Made by a program: the position numbers and the translations under genes. A DNA stretch of 64,000 bases, from positions 62,001 through 126,000 of the forward strand of contig JANQRJ010000011.1 of assembly GCA_028284635.1 (NCBI GenBank), given 5' to 3'. Below are positions 8,085 through 18,743 of the stretch, one piece after another. The stretch's first letter is position 1. Every line of letters begins with the position of its first letter. The notes under the pieces were generated by a model, which worked only from the letters and a program-made list of their open reading frames with translations, had not been told where the DNA came from and made no database searches. The stretch comes from Pelagicoccus sp. Its GTDB lineage: Bacteria > Verrucomicrobiota > Verrucomicrobiia > Opitutales > Opitutaceae.

Positions 8085-8867
8085 ATGAGAACCATTCTGG
8101 ATCAACCCCTGGATCTTAGATCGTTGCAATCCTTGGAAGCTTGGTCCGCGCCTCATATTGATTCAAAGATCAATGATCCCGCTACGCCCCGGTATTATCT
8201 CTGGATCGCTCAACACGGTTATCGGGAGATTGATCATGAAATGGGCATTTTCAGCTATAAGCGTAGTCGGGAAAATATCGAAAATAGTACATTTTCACTC
8301 AGGATAGACCTTAAACGCGCGGGAATAGCCTATCATCAGCATCATATTGAAGCAGACATTACTTGCGAACGGGACTTGTTTAGTACCCCGCTAGATTGGG
8401 AATTGAAAAGCGCATTCTCGAATACGAGTGATCAGCGAATGCCGCTTTACACGCTCAATAAAAAGGGTGCCTATAAAAACGGTATCATAAATGAAACGGT
8501 AAGTGGAAGAAATCGCCAATATCACGTAAAGGGTGATTGGCTGAGTGATTATACGCTACCTGCAAGCTTCCAAGGGGCACTCTTAAAAGCAAGTGATTCA
8601 GTCCCGTTTCATTATTTTCAGGAATTTTCCTTGCTTAAAAAGAGCCAGACTTTGCGCTACGCAGGACGAGAACGAATATCGCTGAATGGCGAAACCGTTG
8701 GATTGCTTTATTTCCAGCATTTTGGGGCAGGCAACCTACCTTATGAGTATTGGATCACCGAAAGTGGCGTGTTGCTTTTCGCGGTGAATGCATTTAATAT
8801 CTGGATGCTTCACGATGCGCCTGAAGCCCATTACCAGAACCACCTCAATCGGTTAAATAATCGCTAG
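8085..8867 (+). CDS. Protein of unknown function coupled to a sulfatase
   Basis: 260 residues, not recognised. There is no signal peptide or membrane segment. The composition suggests a beta-rich soluble protein with many aromatic residues (RYYLWIAQHGYREID, LPYEYWITESGVLLF). The C-terminal strand pattern resembles soluble beta-barrel proteins that describe a substrate or product conversion, but no family can be named. The next gene, a Tat-type sulfatase, starts only 2 bases after the stop codon, so the two are almost certainly co-transcribed and translationally coupled. A role linked to sulfated-glycan use is inferred from position alone. Codon use and base composition (moderate AT) match the neighbouring sulfatases rather than the GC-rich core genes. 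Confidence 0.7.
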   Translation: MRTILDQPLDLRSLQSLEAWSAPHIDSKINDPATPRYYLWIAQHGYREIDHEMGIFSYKRSRENIENSTFSLRIDLKRAGIAYHQHHIEADITCERDLFSTPLDWELKSAFSNTSDQRMPLYTLNKKGAYKNGIINETVSGRNRQYHVKGDWLSDYTLPASFQGALLKASDSVPFHYFQEFSLLKKSQTLRYAGRERISLNGETVGLLYFQHFGAGNLPYEYWITESGVLLFAVNAFNIWMLHDAPEAHYQNHLNRLNNR

Positions 8868-8869
8868 AT

Positions 8870-10249
8870 ATGAAAACTACCCGACGCGATTTCATCCAAA
8901 AAACAACAGCGGGGCTGGCAGCCGGTTCTCTATACGCGCCTCAGTTGTTCTCGATAGCAACGAGTAAGACGCGAAAGAAGCCGAATATACTCTTCATTTT
9001 TACCGATCAGCAACATATCGATACTATATCCGCGTTGGGGTGCTCCTATCTTAAGACCCCAGGGATCGACGAAATTGCAGAAAGGGGCGTGAGCTTTACG
9101 CAGTCGTATTGCCCGAGTCCGGTTTGTGGACCTTGCCGGGCATCTGTCTATACAGGTCGCATGCCCTCAGAGGTGGGAGTTACGGATAATGGAGAAAAGC
9201 CAATCGATGGAATCCCTTTTATGGGCGAGTGGTTTCGTGAAAAAGGCGGTTATGAAACCATATATATGGGGAAGTGGCATGTGCCTGCCTATGTATCTTC
9301 GCGTGTGCCTGGTTTTGATGTGCCTTTCTGCGGACATGGGGGTCCTGGAGCGTTGTCGGACAGCTCATATACATTTGCTGCTGAAGCTTTTTTCGAGAAT
9401 TATTCATCCGGCCAGAACCCCTTCCTTATGGCGATTAATTATATGCAGCCCCATGACATCTGCGAGTGGCTGCGATTTAATCGCAAAGGCAAAAGAGATC
9501 TGCCTTTTGAGCCAATACATGACCAGTTGCCTCCATTGCCGGATAATTTTTTAATTCCCAATATTGAACCGGAGCTCGTTAAGCTCAGGCGCTTGGAATG
9601 GGAAGGAGTTAATACCGGTTGGAGCGACAACGATTGGCGATACTACAGGTGGGCATACTACCGGCATGTCGAAATGGTAGATGCGGAAATTAAACGAGTT
9701 TTGGATGCGCTGAAAGCATCTGCTCACAGGGATAATACCGTTATCATATTTTCGTCGGATCACGGTGAAGGCCTAGGTCACCACAAAATGGTACGCAAGG
9801 CGTTTCACTACGATGAGGCATCGAAGGTACCTTTAATATTCAGCTGGCCGGGGCGCTACCCTGAAGCAGTGGTTAACCACCAAGATCTGGTTTCAGGAGT
9901 CGATATTTTTCCTACGATGTGCGATATCGCAGGAATTGCTCAGCCCAGCCACATGAGTGGACGTAGTTTAACCCCCACACTGTCTGACGGTGAACCTCTA
10001 CAGAGAGATTTTGTTACTTCTGAAATTGAGGAAAACCGGGGGCAAATGCTCAGAACCCGTCAATTTAAGTACATCACTTATTATGAGGATGAAGCAGAAC
10101 AATTATTTGATATGCAAGACGATCCGGGTGAAACCCAAAACCTTGCGACTGAACCCAAATATTACTCTATATTGAAGCAGCATCGCACACTATTCAGGGA
10201 TTGGGTAAACTCATTAAAGATACCCTCCGTAGTAAAGCATAGGTGGTAA
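8870..10249 (+). CDS. Sulfatase with Tat signal
   Basis: 459 residues. The N-terminus has a twin-arginine signal (TRRDFIQKTTAGLAAGS). The mature part is a type I sulfatase: NILFIFTDQQHIDT at about 39-52, the formylglycine motif C86-G-P-C-R with ASVYTGRMPSE, MGKWHVP, SSDHGEGLGHHKM and KVPLIFSWPG. The residue three places after the modified Cys is Cys89, where Ser or Ala is usual; the C-x-P-x-R core is intact. The Asp-Gln pair (TDQQ) resembles choline-sulfatase and heparan-type sulfatases. Export through Tat implies folding, and possibly formylglycine formation, in the cytoplasm. The gene is coupled to the upstream unknown protein and followed by a hairpin. Confidence 0.92.
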   Translation: MKTTRRDFIQKTTAGLAAGSLYAPQLFSIATSKTRKKPNILFIFTDQQHIDTISALGCSYLKTPGIDEIAERGVSFTQSYCPSPVCGPCRASVYTGRMPSEVGVTDNGEKPIDGIPFMGEWFREKGGYETIYMGKWHVPAYVSSRVPGFDVPFCGHGGPGALSDSSYTFAAEAFFENYSSGQNPFLMAINYMQPHDICEWLRFNRKGKRDLPFEPIHDQLPPLPDNFLIPNIEPELVKLRRLEWEGVNTGWSDNDWRYYRWAYYRHVEMVDAEIKRVLDALKASAHRDNTVIIFSSDHGEGLGHHKMVRKAFHYDEASKVPLIFSWPGRYPEAVVNHQDLVSGVDIFPTMCDIAGIAQPSHMSGRSLTPTLSDGEPLQRDFVTSEIEENRGQMLRTRQFKYITYYEDEAEQLFDMQDDPGETQNLATEPKYYSILKQHRTLFRDWVNSLKIPSVVKHRW

Positions 10250-10260
10250 TTATAATCTTG

Positions 10261-10303
10261 AAGAGGAAAAGATGACAACACGCTCCCATGTCATCTCTTC
10301 CTT
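10261..10303 (+). terminator. Probable terminator after the Tat-type sulfatase
   Basis: Starting 11 bases after the stop codon, AAGAGGAAAAGATGACA (10261-10277) is largely complementary to TGTCATCTCTTCCTT (10289-10303). This gives an imperfect stem with a loop of about 11 bases, followed by a T-rich stretch. Confidence 0.5.
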
Positions 10304-10384
10304 CTTTATGATAGGTTTTGGGATAGGTTCTAGATCCAGAATCAATAAAGGATCTCCGGGGCAAGCCCTCGACCTACCGATCGA

Positions 10385-10401
10385 CTAACGCTTCGCGTTA
10401 G
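10385..10401. repeat. Short hairpin in the palindrome cluster
   Basis: CTAACGC-TTC-GCGTTAG is a perfect 7-bp stem. The flanking CGGGGTATT just after it recurs inverted as AATACCCCG near 10742, so this hairpin and that site bracket the larger palindromes between them. The whole 10304-10957 stretch holds no credible gene. Confidence 0.5.
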
Positions 10402-10442
10402 CGGGGTATTTAAGATTGAAAATTGAACATTGAAAATTTGAG

Positions 10443-10596
10443 AACGCCGTAAGGAGTGTGTTGAAAAAGTCGATCGAACCCTGGCGATATCGTAGCCGCT
10501 TTCGTGAGAACGCGGATCTCCTGCACCGATTCCGCGTTCTCACGAACGCGGCTACACGAGAAAGCCGGACTCTTTCAATACACTCCTTGCGGCGTT
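10443..10596. repeat. 154-bp long inverted repeat
   Basis: The left arm starts AACGCCGTAAGGAGTGT at 10443. The right arm ends ACACTCCTTGCGGCGTT at 10596. Further in, the arms pair through GTAGCCG...TTCGTGAGAACGCGGA against the complementary TCCGCGTTCTCACGAA...CGGCTAC, with a short loop near 10522-10535. It is a long cruciform-capable element in a gene-free region and looks like a dispersed repeat of MITE/REP type. Confidence 0.65.
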
Positions 10597-10702
10597 TAGA
10601 GCATTTTTCGTTTGGCTATTCGCCCATAGGTGGGTCGTCTTCTCCGAAGGCGACCGATTTGCCACCCTCTGAAATGGGACTGAACAAACGAAATATGCTC
10701 TA
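10597..10702. repeat. 106-bp inverted repeat abutting the previous one
   Basis: TAGAGCAT...TTCGTTTG at 10597-10616 pairs with CAAACGAAATATGCTCTA ending at 10702. The inner part includes a GTCG...CGAC hairpin around 10637-10652. It begins exactly where the 154-bp palindrome ends. Confidence 0.55.
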
Positions 10703-10703
10703 G

Positions 10704-10740
10704 GGTAGGGATCCCGACAAGTCGGGATCCCTACCTTTTT
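10704..10740 (+). repeat. Perfect 15-bp stem hairpin with T-run
   Basis: GGTAGGGATCCCGAC (10704-10718) and its exact complement (10721-10735) are separated by AA and followed by TTTTT. The structure could terminate transcription towards glnD, which runs the opposite way, or be another dispersed hairpin. Confidence 0.55.
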
Positions 10741-10957
10741 GAATACCCCGTCCGCTTGTGGCGGGCGTGGCTCGAAGGGCGGTGACTGTTGTCACGAGGT
10801 GGTGACTGGAGGATCGGGGCTCTGTTTCGCGTGACGAGCACGCTCCCACCTTGGAAGAATGGCGTGGGTTTGGAGATATTGGCCACTCTCTCGGAGACTC
10901 GCCGCTCGTGGCTGGAATCCCTATTGGCCAGCGGTCAGGGAAGAGCCCTCGACCGCT

Positions 10958-13753
<2,796 letters not shown>

Positions 13754-13906
13754 CTGAGCTTGAGATTGGGCGATAGTGTGTCCTTGAGCGATCCTGCAGC
13801 GCGGTTCGCTCCACCCTTCGGCGAGCTTAGGGTGGTGAGCTCTGTCGAACCACGATCAAGCCCTGCTTTTTTCTCTCGGGAAGCGTTTTGGGTCGCGCGG
13901 GTCATT

Positions 13907-14929
13907 TCAGTCTTGGCTGGCCTCCAGGCCGATGGCGGCCATGCCTTTGCCGGTGATGACGCGGCCTTGCGGGGTGCGTTGGATCAGGCCGCTTTGGATG
14001 AGAAAGGGCTCGTGCACTTCTTCGAGAGTGTCGCTCTCCTCGCCGACTGCGATGGCGAGGGTGTTTACGCCGACGGGGCCTCCTTTGTAGTGCTGGGCGA
14101 TTGCCCGCAGGATGCGCTTGTCCATCTCGTCGAGGCCGTGCTGGTCGATCTCGAGGAGCTCGAGGGCTGCTTGGGCTATCGGCTTGGTGATGACGCCGTC
14201 GCCTTTTTCCTCTGCGTAGTCGCGTACGAAGTTGACGAGGTTGTTGGCGATGCGGGGAGTGCCGCGGGCCCGGCGGGCGATTTCGTGGCCGCCGTCTGGA
14301 TCGACCTTGACGCCGAGGATCTGGCAGGTGCGGGTGACGATGCGGAGCAGGTCTTCGGGGCCGTAGTAGTCGAGTCGAGTTTGGAGAGTGAAGCGGCTGC
14401 GGAGGGGGGCGGTGAGCAGGCCGCTGCGGGTGGTGGCGCCGACGAGGGTGAAGCGGGGGATCTCGAGGCGCACGCTGCGAGCGTTGGGACCTTGGTCAAT
14501 CATGATGTCGATGCGGTAGTCTTCCATCGCGGAGTACAGGTACTCTTCCACGGTCTTGGGGATGCGATGGATCTCGTCGATGAAGAGGATGTCGCCTTCC
14601 TGGAGGTTGGTCAGCATGCCGGCCAGGTCGCCAGCCTTCTCGACTACGGGGCCTGAGGTGATGCGCACTTCGCGCTCCATCTCGGCGCCCAGGATGAGAG
14701 AGAGGCTGGTCTTGCCCAGTCCTGGCGGACCGCTGAGGAGAATGTGGTTGAGGGGCTCGCCGCGCTTGCCAGCGGCTCCGGACATGATCTTGAGCCGCTC
14801 GACGGTTTTTTTCTGACCGACGAATTCGTCGAAGGAGGGGGGGCGCAGGATGGACTCGTTCTGCCCGTGCAGCGGTGCCGTCGCGGCGCTGGCGAAGTAG
14901 TCGACTCCTTTCTCGGTGGGCTCATTCAT
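13907..14929 (-). CDS. ruvB: Holliday junction branch-migration helicase RuvB
   Basis: 340 residues, standard RuvB length. RuvB is the hexameric AAA+ motor that moves Holliday junctions with RuvA and RuvC. The sequence shows the family N-terminus (LRPPSFDEFVGQKK), Walker A GPPGLGKT near residue 67, Walker B ILFIDEIHR, sensor 1 LVGATTRSG, the arginine-finger stretch PLRSRF, and a C-terminal winged helix (GGPVGVNTLAIAVGEE, then LIQSGLIQRTPQGR). ruvA and ruvC are not in this window. The upstream region contains a tandem repeat and a 44-bp perfect palindrome. Confidence 0.97.
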   Translation of the reverse strand: MNEPTEKGVDYFASAATAPLHGQNESILRPPSFDEFVGQKKTVERLKIMSGAAGKRGEPLNHILLSGPPGLGKTSLSLILGAEMEREVRITSGPVVEKAGDLAGMLTNLQEGDILFIDEIHRIPKTVEEYLYSAMEDYRIDIMIDQGPNARSVRLEIPRFTLVGATTRSGLLTAPLRSRFTLQTRLDYYGPEDLLRIVTRTCQILGVKVDPDGGHEIARRARGTPRIANNLVNFVRDYAEEKGDGVITKPIAQAALELLEIDQHGLDEMDKRILRAIAQHYKGGPVGVNTLAIAVGEESDTLEEVHEPFLIQSGLIQRTPQGRVITGKGMAAIGLEASQD

Positions 14930-14939
14930 GGATGAGCGG

Positions 14940-14981
14940 AGAGTGGAGAGCGAAAAACGAAGAGTGAAGAGCGAAAAGCGA
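14940..14981. repeat. Two tandem 21-bp repeats upstream of ruvB
   Basis: Two adjacent copies of AGAGTGRAGAGCGAAAARCGA (14940-14960 and 14961-14981) differ at only two positions. They begin 10 bp upstream of the ruvB start codon, in its 5' untranslated region. Confidence 0.6.
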
Positions 14982-15038
14982 CTTCGCTCGGTGGACAGGA
15001 CAAAAAACTGGCACCTGGGTGGACACGTCGCCGCAAGG

Positions 15039-15082
15039 TCTGCGCAATAACTCTGATCAGCTGATCAGAGTTATTGCGCAGA
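15039..15082. repeat. 44-bp perfect palindrome
   Basis: Each 22-bp half begins TCTGCGCAATAACTCTGATC when read inwards. The two halves meet without a loop at CAG|CTG (15060/15061), and there is no mismatch. It lies between the fucosidase gene and ruvB, both on the minus strand. No T-run follows on either strand, so it is not an obvious intrinsic terminator. Confidence 0.85.
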
Positions 15083-15120
15083 TGGGGTTGCGACGGAGCC
15101 CCCCAAGCGGGATTCGGAAG

Positions 15121-15164
15121 CCTGTGCAGCAGTTTTGGTCAGGCGACCAGAGTTATTGCACAGG
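15121..15164. repeat. Degenerate second copy of the 44-bp palindrome
   Basis: The copy has the same length as the perfect palindrome 38 bp away. Its right half (GACCAGAGTTATTGCACAGG) matches the right half of the first copy at all but a few positions. The left half has diverged but keeps CCTGTGCA and GGTC, so the ends and centre still pair. It lies 15 bp from the fucosidase stop codon. Confidence 0.6.
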
Positions 15165-15179
15165 CATGAGGCTGGCGGG

Positions 15180-16895
15180 CTATTCGAACCACACTTTCAT
15201 TTCGACGACTTCGAGGGTGTTTGACCGCCTGCCTTCCTGCACGAAGCGGATGCGATTGGTGGTGGTGGGCTCGATGGCGTGGAAGGGACGGGCGACGGGA
15301 TCCTTCATTTGCAGCAGGACTTTCCACTCGCCTTCTTGATAGGCTTCTATGCGACTACTGGTGACGGGCATCCAACCGTGGTCGTAGCCTAGGCTGACGT
15401 GGTTGAAGGTGACTGGCTGGTCGTATTGATATTCCAACCACGCGACTTGGTCTTTGGGCGAGGCGGGCTGCCAGTAGGTTTGGACGGAGTCGTCTGCGGC
15501 ATTTTCAGCTGGTTGACCCATCTTCGAGCTGGAGGCTGCCAGGGAGGTGGGGACGAGGTATGGATTCAGGGGGCGCGGGTCGAGCCGGGTGGCTGGCTGG
15601 TCGAGCTGCAGTTTGACGACTCTGAAAGAGTGTGTCCAGTCATCGGATACGGGTGGCAGGTCGAGCGCGTATCCGGTTTCCGTTTTTTCGAAGCTCAGCT
15701 TTCCTGCGGGATTGAGGAGAGAGGCGCTTTCGATTTCGGCGTCGGACAGCGGGATCTGGAATGGGCCTTCGATGGCGGATCTTATAAAGAGGTAGGTGGT
15801 GTTTCCTTTCGCGGTGGAGGCTCCCCAGGCTCCGTCGATGAAGGGGCCGGCGATTGTGCCGTATATGGCTTCGCCGTGCGGCTTGACGAATTCTCCGAAG
15901 GCTCGGAATTGGCGAACGTGGTTTTCGTCGAGCGATCCGTCGGCTCTAGGGCCGATGTTGAGCAGGTAGTTGCCGCCTCGGCCGATGGTGTAGACGAGTT
16001 CGTCGAGGAGCTCCTCGATCGAGCGTACTGGGATGTCTGGGGTCCTGTAGTTCCAGGCGAATACGGTCAGGGTGGAGCAGCGCTGCCAGGGGATGTCGCG
16101 TTTGTAGGGGCCGTACTTGGTTTCGTAGGTTTCGAAGTCGGCCGGCACGCCGCCTCGGGGATTGAGCATGATGTCGGGATGGAGCTCTCGGAGCATCTCG
16201 GCCACTTGCTCTGGAGTGTCCTTCCATTTGTCTGGTCCTGCGGGGGTCATGCCATCGAACCAGAGCTCGACGATCGGGCCGTAGTTGGTGGCCAACTCGG
16301 TCATCTGGGCGAGATAGAAGTCGTTGTATTCGGGATCGTGTCTGTCGGTGTCGAAGGCGGGGTGGTACCAATCGCGGGGCGAGTAGTAGAGCCCGAGCTC
16401 CACGCCGCTTGCGCGACAGGCGTCGGCGAGCATTTTCAGGACGTCTTTGCCGTAGGGGCTGCTCATGATGTCGTATTCGCTGTAGGCGGTGTCGAAAAGG
16501 GAGAAGCCGTCGTGGTGCTTGCTGACGTAGACGATGTATTTGAGTCCAGCGTCTTGAGCCATCTGGGTCCACTCCTGGGGATTGTAGCGGACGGGGTTGA
16601 ATTCCTTGTAGTAGAGGTCGTACTCCTCGGGAGGGATTTTTCCGCTCGGCTTGAATCTGGAATGTCGCGAGTGGCTTTGGGTGACGCTTCGCCCGCGGTC
16701 GGCGGTGACAGTCCAGTGGATGAAGAGGGCCAGCTTGCGTTCCCGCCATTTGGCGAGGGCTTCTGGAGGCGTGGCTCGCATGCCCTCTACGGGCTTGTAT
16801 TCGATGAGCGTGTCGTCGATTTCCGTTTTCGCGTCGAGGAATGGGGTCGAAGCGAATAGGAAAAGAGCGAGCAGGTAGGGTTTTCGTACTTTCAT
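15180..16895 (-). CDS. Alpha-L-fucosidase, GH29, with C-terminal F5/8C-like domain
   Basis: 571 residues from the chosen ATG at 16895. The frame is open a further 30 codons, but MKVRKPYLLALFLFASTPFLDA begins a clear signal peptide only at this ATG. The catalytic domain (about 40-380) carries the GH29 features LFIHWTV, KHHDGFSLFDT, GLYYSPRDWYHP and the nucleophile segment VELWFDGM, with Asp214 as the likely nucleophile, then GGNYLLNIGPRADGSL. Residues about 450-571 look like a discoidin/F5-8C carbohydrate-binding module. The exported enzyme should release fucose from fucose-containing glycans. It is divergent from an AraC regulator 40 bp away, which probably controls it. Confidence 0.93.
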   Translation of the reverse strand: MKVRKPYLLALFLFASTPFLDAKTEIDDTLIEYKPVEGMRATPPEALAKWRERKLALFIHWTVTADRGRSVTQSHSRHSRFKPSGKIPPEEYDLYYKEFNPVRYNPQEWTQMAQDAGLKYIVYVSKHHDGFSLFDTAYSEYDIMSSPYGKDVLKMLADACRASGVELGLYYSPRDWYHPAFDTDRHDPEYNDFYLAQMTELATNYGPIVELWFDGMTPAGPDKWKDTPEQVAEMLRELHPDIMLNPRGGVPADFETYETKYGPYKRDIPWQRCSTLTVFAWNYRTPDIPVRSIEELLDELVYTIGRGGNYLLNIGPRADGSLDENHVRQFRAFGEFVKPHGEAIYGTIAGPFIDGAWGASTAKGNTTYLFIRSAIEGPFQIPLSDAEIESASLLNPAGKLSFEKTETGYALDLPPVSDDWTHSFRVVKLQLDQPATRLDPRPLNPYLVPTSLAASSSKMGQPAENAADDSVQTYWQPASPKDQVAWLEYQYDQPVTFNHVSLGYDHGWMPVTSSRIEAYQEGEWKVLLQMKDPVARPFHAIEPTTTNRIRFVQEGRRSNTLEVVEMKVWFE

Positions 16896-16935
16896 TAGCA
16901 GGGAGTGGTTTTGTTGTCCTAGGAGCCTAGCAGAT

Positions 16936-17841
16936 TTGCTTGACTGGGGAATGCGTTCACTCACTTGTTTTGTACGTCTTTTCACTTTCCGCTATCGCTG
17001 CGGTTCATCGCTTGCGTTGGAAACCTCCTTTCTGGCGATTTCCTTCGATCTTTGGAGAACGGGAAATATCAATATCTTCGAACCCAGATTACGGATACAT
17101 ACCGCCTATTCGAAACTCTTGACCGAATGGCAGGCTCGTCGAGTGCAGTCGCCGTACTGGCGGTTCTATTGGAACGATCGGGAAGGGGCTTTCGTCGAGG
17201 TTGCTGGCAAAAGGGTGGAACTGCGTCCGGAATCAGTCTACCTGATCCCGCCACATACCCTGTTTAGGGGAGTCCTGAGGAATCCGGTCAATCATTTCGT
17301 CATCAGCTTTTCGGAGTCGATGGGATATGTGGGGAGTTCTGAGGTGGTGTATCGATTCGAGGCTTGCGAGGCGACGAGAGAGGCGATCGAGAGAGCGAGC
17401 TTGATGCATAGGAGCAAGGAGCTGAAGACCTATTCGTTCTCGCTCGAGATCTCCTTTCTGCTGTTCTCCGCCTTGAGGCAGCTCCCAGAGGGATGCTTCG
17501 CCCATTCTCGGGATGACGAAGCGGTTTCGGAGGCGATAGACTATATGGAAAATCATCTTTCGGAGTCGATTTCCGTAGCCGATATGGCTCGTTCCGCAGG
17601 CTTGAACACGAATGCGTTTATCGCCCGGTTTCGCAGATCGACCGGGACGACGCCCAAGTCTTACCTGATTGGCGTTCGGATGAAGGAGGCTTGTATCCTT
17701 TTGTCGAATACAAGCAAGTCGATCGATGAAATTGCGGAGGAGGTGGGGTTTTGCAATCGCTACCATTTCTCCGCGATTTTCAGGAAACGCTTCTACACGC
17801 CGCCGGCGGCGTACCGTAAGCGTTGCAAGGAAGGTGGCTAG
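16936..17841 (+). CDS. AraC family transcriptional regulator
   Basis: 301 residues from a TTG at 16936, preceded by AGGAG at 16921-16925. An ATG at 16951 is an alternative, and the first 40 residues look unlike the family, so the true start may be later. Residues about 50-160 form a cupin-like sensor domain (RFYWNDREGAFVEV, YLIPPHTLFRGV). Residues about 200-297 contain the two helix-turn-helix units of AraC/XylS (ISVADMARSAGLNTNAFIARF and IDEIAEEVGFCNRYHFSAIFRK). The divergent neighbour is a fucosidase, so a fucose or fucoglycan signal is plausible. Confidence 0.88.
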   Translation: MLDWGMRSLTCFVRLFTFRYRCGSSLALETSFLAISFDLWRTGNINIFEPRLRIHTAYSKLLTEWQARRVQSPYWRFYWNDREGAFVEVAGKRVELRPESVYLIPPHTLFRGVLRNPVNHFVISFSESMGYVGSSEVVYRFEACEATREAIERASLMHRSKELKTYSFSLEISFLLFSALRQLPEGCFAHSRDDEAVSEAIDYMENHLSESISVADMARSAGLNTNAFIARFRRSTGTTPKSYLIGVRMKEACILLSNTSKSIDEIAEEVGFCNRYHFSAIFRKRFYTPPAAYRKRCKEGG

Positions 17842-17871
17842 GGCAGGTTTCCGGTTGGCGCTGGGTATCTG

Positions 17872-17897
17872 GGATCGCGGGCGGCTCGCCCGCATGG
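17872..17897. repeat. Short GC-rich palindrome related to the 38-kb repeats
   Basis: GGATCGCGGGCGGCTCGCCCGCATGG contains the inverted pair GCGGGCG/CGCCCGC and shares the core GCGGGCGGCTCG with the longer palindromes at 38116 and 38809. It lies between the convergent AraC and map genes and may help terminate one of them. Confidence 0.45.
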
Positions 17898-17910
17898 GGC
17901 GCGGGATCGA

Positions 17911-18657
17911 TCATGCGGCGGTGAGTATGATCGGCTTGCTGTCGGTGACGACTACGGTGTGTTCGAACTGGGCGCTGTAGTTGCCTTTTGGAGTCACGAG
18001 GGTCCAGCCGTCTGGAGAGTCGTAGGCCTGTCGGGGGCCGGTGGATAGAAAGGGTTCTATTGTCAGTACGCTGCCTTTTTCGAAGCGCCTGGAGTCGTTT
18101 CGGTTGCCGAAGTCGGGTATGTATGACGGTTCCTCGTGGATGTGTCGGCCTGTTCCGTGGCCTGCGAGGTTTTCGATAACGGAAAATCCTCTGCGTAGCG
18201 CTACCTCACGGATGGCTTGTTCGACGCGCGATATTCGTTGTCCCGAGCGTACGAACTTCAAGGCTTCGTCTAGGGCCTCCTGGCTGGCCACGCATAGTCT
18301 GCGGGTGACGGGTGGAGCGTTGCCGATCGGCATGGTGTAGCCGGTGTCGGCGAAGTAGCCGTCGAGTTCTGCGGAGACGTCTATATTTACGAGGTCTCCA
18401 TCTTCGATTTTGCGCTCGCCTGGGATCGCGTGAGCGACTTCTTCATTTATGCTGATCATGGAGCTGCCGCTAAAGCCGTAGCATAATTCTGGAGCGGGAC
18501 GAGCTCCGTGGCGCTCGAGTACTTCCCTGCCGATCTCATCGAGTTCGCGTGTCGTCATCCCGATACGCAGTCGTCGAAACATCTCCCCTACAGTCGTCGA
18601 TACAATGCTCCCTATCCTTTTGAGGGATTCTATATCCTGGTTTGATTCTACTGACAT
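17911..18657 (-). CDS. map: Methionine aminopeptidase, type I
   Basis: 248 residues, typical of bacterial type Ia enzymes. It removes the initiator methionine from new proteins. The five dinuclear-metal ligands are visible in context: Asp in VNIDVSAELDGYFADTG (two Asp), His in NLAGHGTGRHIHEEP, Glu in LTIEPFLS and Glu in QFEHTVVVT. There is no N-terminal zinc-finger extension. The gene stands alone on the minus strand, upstream of which is the Arg-rich protein gene in the same direction with a terminator between them. Confidence 0.96.
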   Translation of the reverse strand: MSVESNQDIESLKRIGSIVSTTVGEMFRRLRIGMTTRELDEIGREVLERHGARPAPELCYGFSGSSMISINEEVAHAIPGERKIEDGDLVNIDVSAELDGYFADTGYTMPIGNAPPVTRRLCVASQEALDEALKFVRSGQRISRVEQAIREVALRRGFSVIENLAGHGTGRHIHEEPSYIPDFGNRNDSRRFEKGSVLTIEPFLSTGPRQAYDSPDGWTLVTPKGNYSAQFEHTVVVTDSKPIILTAA

Positions 18658-18699
18658 GGCTGGCGTTGGCTGAATAGCGCAGAGCTTCTATATTGCGGA

Positions 18700-18735
18700 A
18701 AAAAGCCCTACGACCGAAGAGGGCCGCAGGGCTTT
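18700..18735 (-). terminator. Intrinsic terminator of the Arg-rich protein gene
   Basis: Read on the minus strand, AAAGCCCTGCGGCC and its partner TAGGGCTTT form a stem, followed by TTTTTTCC. It is 9 bases downstream of the stop codon of the minus-strand gene. Confidence 0.75.
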
Positions 18736-18743
18736 GCTTTGAA

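Noticed and set aside
10458..10703. Frame of 81 codons within the palindrome cluster
   Set aside because: It runs through both arms of long inverted repeats, so the product would be an artefact of the repeats.
15399..16859. Plus-strand frame of 486 codons opposite the fucosidase
   Set aside because: It is a shadow frame of Gly/Val-rich composition; GH29 motifs are on the minus strand.
16896..16985. Longer N-terminus for the fucosidase (30 extra codons)
   Set aside because: The extra part is basic and precedes a normal signal peptide that begins at the ATG at 16895.
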